Shown in pieces: positions 1 to 6,395 of a DNA stretch of 6,395 bases; position 1 is the first letter of the stretch; every line of letters starts with the position of its first letter. The notes under the pieces are model-generated. The model was not told where the DNA came from and did no database searches. It worked only from the letters and a program-made list of their open reading frames with translations. This DNA is from Dehalococcoidia bacterium (GTDB taxonomy: Bacteria; Chloroflexota; Dehalococcoidia; GIF9; AB-539-J10): positions 1-6,395 of the forward strand of contig JAUWGN010000067.1 of assembly GCA_030606385.1 (NCBI GenBank), read 5' to 3'. Made by a program: the position numbers and the translations under genes.

Positions 1-794
1 AGATGGCCGAGCAATTCGGGCTCACTGTGATCCCCCTGAATGTGCACTTTGGGGGGAAAGTTTACCGCGATAATATTGACCTGAACACAGAAGGCTTCTA
101 TCAAAAGCTAACAAGAAGCAAGATTCTCCCTACTACTTCAATCCCCAGCCTCGCGGTGTTTACCGATACACTAAACAACTTAGCTAAGGAAACAAGAGAT
201 ATATTGGTTATCACGCTTTCACGGAAATTTAGCGCTGTTTATGACATCGCCTCAAAAAGCAAAGAGTCCCTTAAATCAAAATGCAATATTGAAGTTATTG
301 ATTCTCAGCTAGGGATAGGAGGGCAGCTAATTCTAGCTGTTTCAGCAGCTCTCATGGCTAGGGCTGAAGCCACATTAGAGGAAATTGCTAATTGGGTGAC
401 AAGTGCAATTCCCAGGACGCATGTGCTGATGACCTTCGACACTCTAGAATATCTAAGAAGGGGAGGGCGTATTGGTAAAGCACAAGCTTTCTTAGGTGCT
501 TTACTCAAAGTTAATCCTATTCTGGGAATAAAGGAAGGAGAGGCTTTCCCCATCACTCGAGTCCGCAGTCGGGCACATGCTGTAGACTTCCTGGTAAATT
601 TCGTGGAAAACTTCAAAAAGATAGATGCTCTGGTTATCGAAGATGCTATTACCACCAACGAGCTAGGAAAATTGGCTCAGCGTCTCGAAGGATTAGCTCC
701 TGATGGGCATTTCTATCGCTCCAAGGTAAGCCCAGTAGTGGGCACACATGTGGGCCCTCACGCCTTAAGTGTCTCTGTCCTAGAAGGAGAATAA
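1..794 (+). CDS. DegV family fatty-acid-binding protein (5' partial)
   Basis: DegV proteins (FakB in Firmicutes) bind one fatty acid and, where a FakA kinase exists, present it for phosphorylation to acyl-phosphate in the cytoplasm. The visible 263 residues, counted from the ATG at position 3, carry family landmarks in order: VIPL..VHFGG near residues 9-18, TSIPS at 45-49, the SRKFS segment at 73-77, DTLEYLRRGGRIGKA at 146-160, RVRSR at 186-190, and GTHVGP near the C-terminus at 247-252. The first visible residues match an internal part of the family, so the ATG at position 3 is probably not the start. About 15-20 N-terminal residues, including the usual TDS.AD motif, lie before the window. 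The Gly-Thr that normally follows the second ligand-binding serine is Ala-Val here, and GPG near the end is GPH. No fakA partner is visible. It ends in TAA 3 nt before recG. The family is sure; the ligand and physiological role are not. Confidence 0.93.
   Translation, partial: MAEQFGLTVIPLNVHFGGKVYRDNIDLNTEGFYQKLTRSKILPTTSIPSLAVFTDTLNNLAKETRDILVITLSRKFSAVYDIASKSKESLKSKCNIEVIDSQLGIGGQLILAVSAALMARAEATLEEIANWVTSAIPRTHVLMTFDTLEYLRRGGRIGKAQAFLGALLKVNPILGIKEGEAFPITRVRSRAHAVDFLVNFVENFKKIDALVIEDAITTNELGKLAQRLEGLAPDGHFYRSKVSPVVGTHVGPHALSVSVLEGE
784..790 (+). promoter_or_regulatory. Ribosome binding site for recG, fixing a TTG start
   Basis: AAGGAGA lies inside the last codons of degV, with a 7-nt spacer to the TTG at 798. 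The degV stop TAA (792-794) is in the same frame, so the start cannot lie further upstream. TTG at 798 is the first start-capable codon after that stop and has ideal spacing. Confidence 0.8.
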
Positions 795-797
795 AGT

Positions 798-3320
798 TTG
801 GGACACCTTCCCGAAGAGACGAGTATCAATTCACTCCGGAGAGTCCTGGAATTAGAATGTAAGAAGGGATATTCCAATAAAGCGGTGATCGGAGGATTGG
901 ACAGATTCCTCCGAAAGCAAGAAGGCAAAATCGTACAGGACGTAAACGACCGGGAACTCTTAACGAGCTTTAATAACTTGGGGTTAGCTAAATCCAACTA
1001 CAGTTCCTGGGATGTCAAGAAACGGAAACAGTGGATAGCAACTATCCTACAATGGATAGATGAAGTGGAACAAACAAAGGGAAGAAAGAAGTCAAGCACA
1101 CTAGCATCGGATAGACTCACCGTAGTGGCTAAAACCCGCCAAATGAAAAGGGTGTCTTACGGACTAAACTCATCGATAACCTCAGTCAGAGGTATCACAA
1201 CTAACACGGCCACTAGATTTGCCAAGCTTGGCGTGAGAACCATATATGATTTACTTTACTTCCTTCCTCGCCGTTACATAGATTATAGTCAGAGAAAACC
1301 CGTTGCTGATCTCGAAGAGGGTAAAGAGCAAACCATCATAGCTACAATATGGCAATCAAAAGTGGTCACTCTCGGTAATCGACAGGGCACAGAGACAATT
1401 GTCGGTGATGAGACAGGCAATATCCGAATAGTGTGGTTTAATCAACCCTATCTGGCAAAGAATTTTCGTACCAATGCCAGGATAGCAATCAGCGGAATAG
1501 TCAGCTCATTTAAAGGACGAAGGGTTTTTGAGTCTCCAGAATGGGAACTCATCCAAACCAGGGAACTAATCCATACCGCTAGACTAGTTCCCATTTACCC
1601 GCTGACTTCCGGTTTATACCCCCGCCGGGTAAGGAAATGGACAAAGGAGGCTGTAGATAGCTGGGCATGGCAGCTCGTTGAGTTCCTGCCCTCAGAAATA
1701 AAGAAACGATACCAACTTCTAGATTTGCCACAAGCAATTATCCAGGCTCATTACCCTGACAATCACCGAATTGCCGAGGAAGCAAGAGACCGTTTAGCCT
1801 TTGATGAATTGTTTCTACTTCAATTGGGTTTGCTGGCGAGAAAGCAAAATTGGCAGGAAGGTCAGCCGGGCAACGCTTTCAATATCAATCGAGAGCTACT
1901 ACAAAGATTCCTAGGTTATTTACCGTTTACTTTGACTCGCGCTCAACAACGAGTGCTCAACGAGGTCTTGCTTGACCTGAAACAGCCAAAAGCTATGTCG
2001 CGACTTCTCCAAGGAGAAGTAGGCAGTGGCAAAACTATAATTGCTACCCTGGCATTACTAATTGCCTGTGATAATGGATACCAAGGGGCACTGATGGCCC
2101 CCACAGAAGTCCTCGCTGAGCAACATTTCGATAATATTTGCAACTATTTAGCCAAGGCTAGCTCAGAATCCTCCTCGCCATTGCCAGCATCCCAAAACAA
2201 GCTTCACTGCTATGCTGGTATTCTCTCGCGACCGATAACCGTTGCTTTGCTCATTGGCAGCATTAGCGAGAATGAAAAGGAGGATTTGCATAATAAGCTC
2301 AGGCAAGGCGAGATTGATATTGTTATTGGAACTCATGCTATCATTCAGGAAGAAGTGAAATTCAACAAGCTAGGGCTGGCAGTGATAGATGAGCAGCATC
2401 GCTTCGGCGTTCTGCAGCGGTCAGCATTGCGTCAAAAAGGATTCAATCCACACATGCTGGTTATGACCGCTACCCCCATCCCGAGAACCATGGCATTGAC
2501 TATTTATGGAGACCTTGACCTTTCTATTATCGACGAACTGCCACCGGGACGGAGGCTTGCTGAAGCAAAATGGCTTGACCCAAAAGGCAGAGAAAAGGCT
2601 TATTCCTTCATCCATCACCAGATAAATAAGGGAAAACAAGCTTTTATCATCTACCCCTTGATCGAAGAATCGGAAGTAGTAGAAGCAAGAGCGGCGACCA
2701 CTGAATATCAGCGATTAAGCAAAGAAGTTTTCCCCGACTTAAAACTGGGGCTGCTGCATGGTCGGATGCCCGCTACTGACAAAGAGCAGGTGATGCACCG
2801 TTTTCGCAATGGAGAATTTGACATCTTAGTGTCAACATCAGTAGTTGAAGTTGGCATTGATGTGCCCAATGCCAATGTCATATTAATAGAAGGTGCCGAT
2901 CGCTTCGGATTATCCCAGCTTCACCAATTTAGAGGGAGGGTGGGCCGAGATAAAGAGCAAGGTTACTGCTTACTCATCTCCGATAAGCTTTCCCGTGAAA
3001 TGGAATCCCGCCCCGAAACAGGAAAGAAAACCGAAGATGAGTGGAAACACCGCCTTGAACTACTAGAGGAAATTCAAGATGGCTTCAAACTAGCCGAGGA
3101 AGACTTAAAGCTGCGAGGGCCTGGGGAGTTCTTTGGCACTCAGCAAAGTGGCTTGCCCGAGCTTAAAGTAGCTAGTATAACAAACGTGCAACTTTTAGAG
3201 ACAGCACGCCGAGAGGCAACCACTTTCTTCCGAAATAATCCCGATGCAGCGAAAGACAGAACCTCTCCTCTTGGGGAAAAATTAACGAGAATATGGCAAG
3301 GGCATATTGAATGGAGTTAA
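798..3320 (+). CDS. recG: ATP-dependent DNA helicase RecG
   Basis: RecG is a monomeric superfamily 2 DNA translocase that reverses stalled replication forks and processes branched recombination intermediates. The 840-residue product contains, in order: a helical N-terminal extension (about 1-125); the SVRGI..T..RFAKLGV segment leading into the OB-fold wedge domain (about 129-290); Walker A GEVGSGKT at 406-413; motif Ia APTEVLAEQH at 434-443; the DEQH box at 531-534; motif III TATPIPRT at 557-564; motif VI QFRGRVGR at 710-717; and the RecG-specific C-terminal block LKLRGPGEFFGTQQSG beginning at about 770. All catalytic motifs are intact, so the enzyme should be active. It is longer than the ~690 aa E. 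coli protein because of the N-terminal extension and an insert of roughly 25 residues at about 452-478. It starts on TTG behind a strong ribosome site, 3 nt after the DegV gene, and ends 1 nt before argS, which implies co-transcription. Confidence 0.97.
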   Translation: MGHLPEETSINSLRRVLELECKKGYSNKAVIGGLDRFLRKQEGKIVQDVNDRELLTSFNNLGLAKSNYSSWDVKKRKQWIATILQWIDEVEQTKGRKKSSTLASDRLTVVAKTRQMKRVSYGLNSSITSVRGITTNTATRFAKLGVRTIYDLLYFLPRRYIDYSQRKPVADLEEGKEQTIIATIWQSKVVTLGNRQGTETIVGDETGNIRIVWFNQPYLAKNFRTNARIAISGIVSSFKGRRVFESPEWELIQTRELIHTARLVPIYPLTSGLYPRRVRKWTKEAVDSWAWQLVEFLPSEIKKRYQLLDLPQAIIQAHYPDNHRIAEEARDRLAFDELFLLQLGLLARKQNWQEGQPGNAFNINRELLQRFLGYLPFTLTRAQQRVLNEVLLDLKQPKAMSRLLQGEVGSGKTIIATLALLIACDNGYQGALMAPTEVLAEQHFDNICNYLAKASSESSSPLPASQNKLHCYAGILSRPITVALLIGSISENEKEDLHNKLRQGEIDIVIGTHAIIQEEVKFNKLGLAVIDEQHRFGVLQRSALRQKGFNPHMLVMTATPIPRTMALTIYGDLDLSIIDELPPGRRLAEAKWLDPKGREKAYSFIHHQINKGKQAFIIYPLIEESEVVEARAATTEYQRLSKEVFPDLKLGLLHGRMPATDKEQVMHRFRNGEFDILVSTSVVEVGIDVPNANVILIEGADRFGLSQLHQFRGRVGRDKEQGYCLLISDKLSREMESRPETGKKTEDEWKHRLELLEEIQDGFKLAEEDLKLRGPGEFFGTQQSGLPELKVASITNVQLLETARREATTFFRNNPDAAKDRTSPLGEKLTRIWQGHIEWS
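3313..3316 (+). promoter_or_regulatory. Ribosome binding site for argS, deciding the ATG start
   Basis: GGAG inside the last codons of recG sits 5 nt before ATG 3322. A TTG at 3307 in the same frame would add five residues (MNGVN), but it has only a weak AAGGG upstream and would overlap recG by 14 nt. I therefore chose ATG 3322. Confidence 0.65.
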
Positions 3321-3321
3321 T

Positions 3322-4980
3322 ATGGTTAAACAAAAGATAGCCGATTGTCTACAACAAGCAGTAGCCAAAACCCAACAGGAAGGTACTCTTGCACCCGGAG
3401 CGCTGCCAGAGATAATTATAGAGCATCCCCAAAATCCCTCTCACGGAGATTTTGCTTCAAGCCTCCCGTTAAAGCTAGCTCGGACAACCAGGATGCCTCC
3501 TTTAGCTGTCGCTGAGAAAATAGTGGAGAAAATATCGCTGCCCCCCGAAATTGACCACACCACCATAGCCCCACCAGGATTCATTAACTTTACCTTGCGG
3601 AATGAATGGCTCACCGAACAGGTAGAGACTATATTGGCTGCCGGCGACTTATACGGAAACCTCGTTTTAGGTAAAGGTAAAAACATTCAAGTCGAGTTTG
3701 TCAGTGTTAATCCCACAGGACCTCTTCATGTGGGTCATGGACGTGGTGCTGTTCTGGGCAGCACCCTAGCTGATGTCCTTTCTAGCACTGGCTATCGGGT
3801 GGAAAGGGAATATTACTTAAACGATACAGGCAACCAAATAGAGCTATTCGGGCATTCACTCTATGTTCGTTATCTGCAGAACTTTGGTAAAGAGGCTGAT
3901 ATGCCCCCCGATGGCTATCATGGTAATTATGTGATTGACCTGGCAAAGGAAATCGCCGAAGAACATGGAGATAAGTTTCTCAATGTACCCCAAAAAGAAG
4001 CGCTCGAGGCAATCACTGAACTCGGGTTTAACAAGATAATAAACAGCGTTAAAGAAGACCTTCTTCTATTAAACGTTAAGTTCGATAAGTGGTTTAGCGA
4101 AAAAAGCCTCTACAAGGGTGAGCAATACAACAAAGTCATGGCACTACTGGAAAGTGGAAACTACGTGACTAAGAAGGAAAATGCCGTTTGGTTTGCATCA
4201 AGCCTGCTAGGGGAGGATAAAGACAATGTGTTAGTCCGAAGTGATGGCTCACCCACTTATTTCGCTTCCGATATCGCTTATCATTACAACAAGTTCATAG
4301 AGCGGAAATTTGACACCGTGATTGACATCTGGGGAGCCGACCACCAGGGACATGTTCCCCGGATGAAAGCAGTAATGAAAGCCTTGGGGCAAGACCCGGA
4401 ACAACTCAAGGTGATAATATGCCAACTGGTTACCCTCCACCGTGGAAAAGAAACACTTAAGATATCCAAGCGAAGCGGTGACATTATTACCCTTCGTGAG
4501 GTAATAGATGAGGTAGGAGCAGATGCTTGTCGCTTCTCTTTCTTATCCTACTCCGCTGAAAGCCAGATGGATTTCGACCTGGAATTAGCTAAAAAACAGT
4601 CAGCAGATAATCCTGTTTATTACGTCCAGTATGCTCATGCTCGAATTGCCAGCATCCTCCGCTTAGCCCAACAGCGGCAAATAGACTACAGTCAAGGCGA
4701 TGTGTCTTTGCTTTCCACTGAGCCAGAGCTAACTTTGATTCGCCATTTAATAATGCTCCCCGAGGTTATAGAAAGGGTAGCTGCTAACCTTGAGCCCCAC
4801 CACCTACCCTACTACGCTCAAGCACTGGCTACTGTTTTCCACAGCTTTTATAAGCAGTGCCGGGTTGTCTCCCAAGACGAGACATTGACCAAAGCTCGGC
4901 TTAAACTGGTCAGAGCGACCCAGATCACCCTGGCTAAAACGCTCCACCTTATGGGCATGACAGCGCCTGAAACAATGTAA
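3322..4980 (+). CDS. argS: Arginyl-tRNA synthetase (class I)
   Basis: This enzyme charges tRNA-Arg with arginine using ATP, in the cytosol; it is essential for translation. The 552-residue product has the full ArgRS architecture. An N-terminal tRNA D-loop-recognition domain (about 1-105) is followed by a Rossmann catalytic domain with the HIGH-box variant HVGH at 136-139 inside NPTGPLHVGHGRG. Next come YYLNDTGNQ at 164-172, SPTYFASDIAYH at 310-321 and WGADHQGH at 337-344. The KMSKS-loop equivalent is KISKR at 380-384. A helical DALR anticodon-binding domain begins near NPVYYVQYAHAR (430-441) and runs to the typical ending (L..MGMTAPETM). Length fits the usual 550-590 residues. The degenerate KMSKS loop is common in ArgRS, whose activation step requires bound tRNA. 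The gene follows recG by 1 nt and so is probably translated from the same mRNA. I see no T-box or other tRNA-sensing leader in the 1-nt gap. Confidence 0.97.
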   Translation: MVKQKIADCLQQAVAKTQQEGTLAPGALPEIIIEHPQNPSHGDFASSLPLKLARTTRMPPLAVAEKIVEKISLPPEIDHTTIAPPGFINFTLRNEWLTEQVETILAAGDLYGNLVLGKGKNIQVEFVSVNPTGPLHVGHGRGAVLGSTLADVLSSTGYRVEREYYLNDTGNQIELFGHSLYVRYLQNFGKEADMPPDGYHGNYVIDLAKEIAEEHGDKFLNVPQKEALEAITELGFNKIINSVKEDLLLLNVKFDKWFSEKSLYKGEQYNKVMALLESGNYVTKKENAVWFASSLLGEDKDNVLVRSDGSPTYFASDIAYHYNKFIERKFDTVIDIWGADHQGHVPRMKAVMKALGQDPEQLKVIICQLVTLHRGKETLKISKRSGDIITLREVIDEVGADACRFSFLSYSAESQMDFDLELAKKQSADNPVYYVQYAHARIASILRLAQQRQIDYSQGDVSLLSTEPELTLIRHLIMLPEVIERVAANLEPHHLPYYAQALATVFHSFYKQCRVVSQDETLTKARLKLVRATQITLAKTLHLMGMTAPETM

Positions 4981-5001
4981 AGCTAATGTAACCCATCTTG
5001 C

Positions 5002-5053
5002 TGGCAAAAGCGAGATTTCGTATTCCACAAGCATTGAGCCACCTATTTTGCCA
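5002..5053. repeat. Imperfect inverted repeat in the argS-thiC gap
   Basis: TGGCAAAA at 5002-5009 is the exact reverse complement of TTTTGCCA at 5046-5053; two further pairs form if A5054 is bulged. The right arm can instead pair locally with TTGGTAA at 5062-5068 to form a 7-bp hairpin (one G-T pair, 7-nt loop). A third similar arm, TTTGCCA, lies at 5084-5090. Stems are short and AT-rich, and chance is a fair explanation. Function is unknown. Confidence 0.3.
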
Positions 5054-5103
5054 AGCTTGCATTGGTAATTGTCTTATGTTAGATTTGCCACCTGAAGCCA
5101 TAC

Positions 5104-5107
5104 AGGA
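5104..5107 (+). promoter_or_regulatory. Ribosome binding site for the thiC-family gene
   Basis: AGGA is followed by a 6-nt spacer and ATG 5114. An in-frame TGA at 5093-5095 excludes a longer start, and the first residues (MTQIELAKQGIIS) look like a natural N-terminus for the short ThiC form. Confidence 0.6.
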
Positions 5108-5113
5108 CGCAAA

Positions 5114-6395
5114 ATGACGCAGATAGAATTAGCTAAACAGGGTATCATTTCACCCCAAGTCAAGCATGTGGCTGAGAAAGAAGGGGTGGAAATAGATTTT
5201 GTATTGCAGGGGCTGGTTAGTGGCGTCATTGTGATACCAGCCAACCCTAACCATGCCAATTTAGTCCCCTGCGGTATAGGCAAGGGGCTGAGGACGAAGA
5301 TCAATGTCAATCTCGGCACATCACCCGACTTCTGCGATTTAGATATGGAGCTGAAAAAACTGCAAACTGCCATTGAGTTTGGCAGTGACACAGTTATGGA
5401 CCTCAGTACCGGTGGAGATATTTCAGCTATAAGACAAGCTATCATCAATGCTAGCACCCTGCCACTGGGAACCGTCCCCATCTATCAAGTAGGAATTGAA
5501 GCCATTGAGAAACACGGTGCCATCGTAAATATGAGCGTGGATGAGATTTTCGATGTTATTGAACACCAAGCTAAGGACGGCGTTGATTTCATGACTCTCC
5601 ATTGTGGGGTAACTCAAGCTACAATTGCACGGCTGAAAAGCCAGGGCAGAATAACCGGTATGGTGTCTCGAGGAGGTGCTTTCTTGACTGGATGGATGCT
5701 CCACAACGGAAAGGAAAATCCCCTATACCAATATTACGACCGTTTATTGGAGTTAGCTCATGAATATGATTTCGCCTTAAGTTTAGGCGATGGTTTACGC
5801 CCCGGCTGCCTGGCTGATGCAACTGATAGAGCTCAACTTGAGGAGCTAATTACCATTGGTGAGTTAGTGAAACGTGCCAGAGAAGCTAATGTTCAAGTCT
5901 TCGTCGAAGGCCCAGGACATTTGCCATTAGACCAGGTAACCAGCAATGTTCAATTGGAAAAAAGCCTTTGTCATGACGCACCATTCTATGTCCTTGGTCC
6001 TTTGGTTACCGATATAGGTGCTGGCTATGACCATATCGTCGGTGCTATTGGAGGCGCTATCGCCGCCGCAGCAGGAACAGATTTCCTGTGCTACGTCACT
6101 CCAACAGAGCACCTCGGATTACCTGAGGTGGAGGACGTAAAACAAGGAGTAATCGCCTCACGCATAGCTGCTCATGCTGGTGACATCGTCAAAGGCATAA
6201 AGGGAGCTAAGGAGCTGGATGACCAGATGTCACGGGCTCGTAAAAGTTTTGATTGGGAAACTCAAATTAAATTATCCTTGGACCCGGAACACTCAAAACA
6301 AATCCATCAACGGTTTGCCACCGGTGGCCAAACTTGCAGCATGTGTGGCAAATATTGTGCCATGGCTTTAATAGAGAAATATTTGAACCATGGTC
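5114..6395 (+). CDS. thiC: Phosphomethylpyrimidine synthase ThiC (3' partial; BzaF paralogue possible)
   Basis: ThiC is a non-canonical radical SAM enzyme that rearranges aminoimidazole ribotide (AIR) into HMP-phosphate, the pyrimidine half of thiamine. The 427 visible residues, still open at the window edge, show these blocks in order: PCGIGKGLRTKIN..LGTS (52-70), DTVMDLSTGG (92-101), SRGG (185-188), SLGDGLRPG (223-231), EGPGH with H269, GYDH ending at H307, and TPTEHLGLP with H333. The C-terminal cluster cysteines are C408, C411 and C415. H269 and H333 correspond to the two metal-binding histidines of characterised ThiC. The protein lacks the long N-terminal domain of E. coli-type ThiC (about 630 aa) and belongs to the short form of about 430 aa, so only a few C-terminal residues should be missing. 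The cysteine motif reads CX2CX3C, where CX2CX4C is usually quoted. The close paralogue BzaF, which converts AIR to 5-hydroxybenzimidazole for cobamides, is a real alternative that motifs alone do not exclude. No other thiamine or cobamide gene is visible. Confidence 0.9.
   Translation, partial: MTQIELAKQGIISPQVKHVAEKEGVEIDFVLQGLVSGVIVIPANPNHANLVPCGIGKGLRTKINVNLGTSPDFCDLDMELKKLQTAIEFGSDTVMDLSTGGDISAIRQAIINASTLPLGTVPIYQVGIEAIEKHGAIVNMSVDEIFDVIEHQAKDGVDFMTLHCGVTQATIARLKSQGRITGMVSRGGAFLTGWMLHNGKENPLYQYYDRLLELAHEYDFALSLGDGLRPGCLADATDRAQLEELITIGELVKRAREANVQVFVEGPGHLPLDQVTSNVQLEKSLCHDAPFYVLGPLVTDIGAGYDHIVGAIGGAIAAAAGTDFLCYVTPTEHLGLPEVEDVKQGVIASRIAAHAGDIVKGIKGAKELDDQMSRARKSFDWETQIKLSLDPEHSKQIHQRFATGGQTCSMCGKYCAMALIEKYLNHG

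Larger units (their letters stand above)
4981..5113. other. Intergenic region between argS and the thiC-family gene
   Basis: This 133-nt gap is the only non-coding stretch of note. I see no convincing intrinsic terminator after argS: the hairpins here are AT-rich and lack a following T-run. I also see no TPP riboswitch core: there is no CTGAGA element, and the single ACCTGA (around 5090) lacks its partner helices. A weak sigma-70-like pair (TTGCAT at 5057-5062 and TAGATT at 5080-5085, 17 nt apart) is possible but matches consensus poorly. An open frame without a good start runs from 4992 to a TGA at 5115-5117. The gap could hold a promoter for the downstream gene or simply be transcribed read-through spacer. 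Confidence 0.6.

Noticed and set aside
305..658. 117-codon minus-strand frame opposite the DegV gene
   Set aside because: Fully antisense to conserved DegV blocks; composition is that expected of a complementary frame.
758..997. Minus-strand frame spanning the degV-recG junction
   Set aside because: It overlaps the recG ribosome site and the RecG N-terminal coding region, and has no recognisable protein features.
3307..3321. Earlier TTG start for argS
   Set aside because: Weak ribosome site and overlap with recG; ATG 3322, with GGAG 5 nt upstream, is the better start.
4974..4991. Tandem AATGTAA copies with an 11-nt period around the argS stop
   Set aside because: Only 7 nt repeated twice and partly inside the argS stop codon; easily coincidental.
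5048..5080. Intrinsic terminator after argS
   Set aside because: The possible 7-bp hairpin is AT-rich and is followed by a mixed sequence, not a T-run.
5057..5085. Sigma-70 promoter for the thiC-family gene
   Set aside because: TTGCAT and TAGATT are correctly spaced but match only 3/6 and 4/6 of consensus; that is too common by chance in AT-rich spacer to annotate.
5074..5481. 135-codon open frame on the minus strand opposite the start of the thiC-family gene
   Set aside because: It lies antisense to a strongly conserved ThiC reading frame, its product resembles no family I know, and it has no clear ribosome site. It is a shadow frame.
5423..6112. Further minus-strand frames inside the thiC-family gene (5423-5704, 5619-5822, 5927-6112)
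   Set aside because: They overlap one another and lie antisense to the conserved catalytic blocks; no independent support.
1..6395. Defence system, mobile element, prophage or CRISPR array
   Set aside because: All the coding space is taken by four housekeeping or biosynthetic families, with no transposase, integrase, long terminal repeats or regularly spaced repeats.

Overview
The window holds four protein-coding genes, all on the + strand and packed at normal bacterial density. There are no RNA genes, mobile elements, CRISPR arrays or phage genes that I can see. Base composition looks moderate (about mid-40s % GC by eye). All four products are ordinary bacterial families. The ~125-residue N-terminal extension on RecG, the short (~430 aa) form of ThiC and the general sequence style suggest an anaerobic Chloroflexota lineage, perhaps Dehalococcoidia, but that is an impression from memory and not a phylogenetic result.

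Layout. Positions 1-794: a DegV/FakB-type fatty-acid-binding protein, cut at its 5' end by the window edge. Positions 798-3320: recG, the branched-DNA helicase, starting on TTG behind a strong Shine-Dalgarno only 3 nt after the degV stop and in the same frame. Positions 3322-4980: argS, arginyl-tRNA synthetase, starting 1 nt after the recG stop. These three genes almost certainly form one transcription unit. Positions 4981-5113: the only real intergenic gap (133 nt), with imperfect inverted repeats and a short open frame running into the thiC start. Positions 5114 to the end: a ThiC-family radical SAM enzyme, complete except for its last few residues.

How the genes work together. degV, recG and argS share no pathway (lipid handling, DNA repair, translation); they look like a housekeeping operon. 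The thiC-family gene makes either the thiamine pyrimidine HMP-P or, if it is the BzaF paralogue, 5-hydroxybenzimidazole for cobamides; both reactions start from aminoimidazole ribotide.

I did not find a new multi-gene system. The points most worth a second look are in and just upstream of the ThiC-family gene: a cluster motif read as CX2CX3C, the ThiC/BzaF ambiguity, the lack of a recognisable TPP riboswitch, and a small open frame that overlaps its start codon by ATGA.
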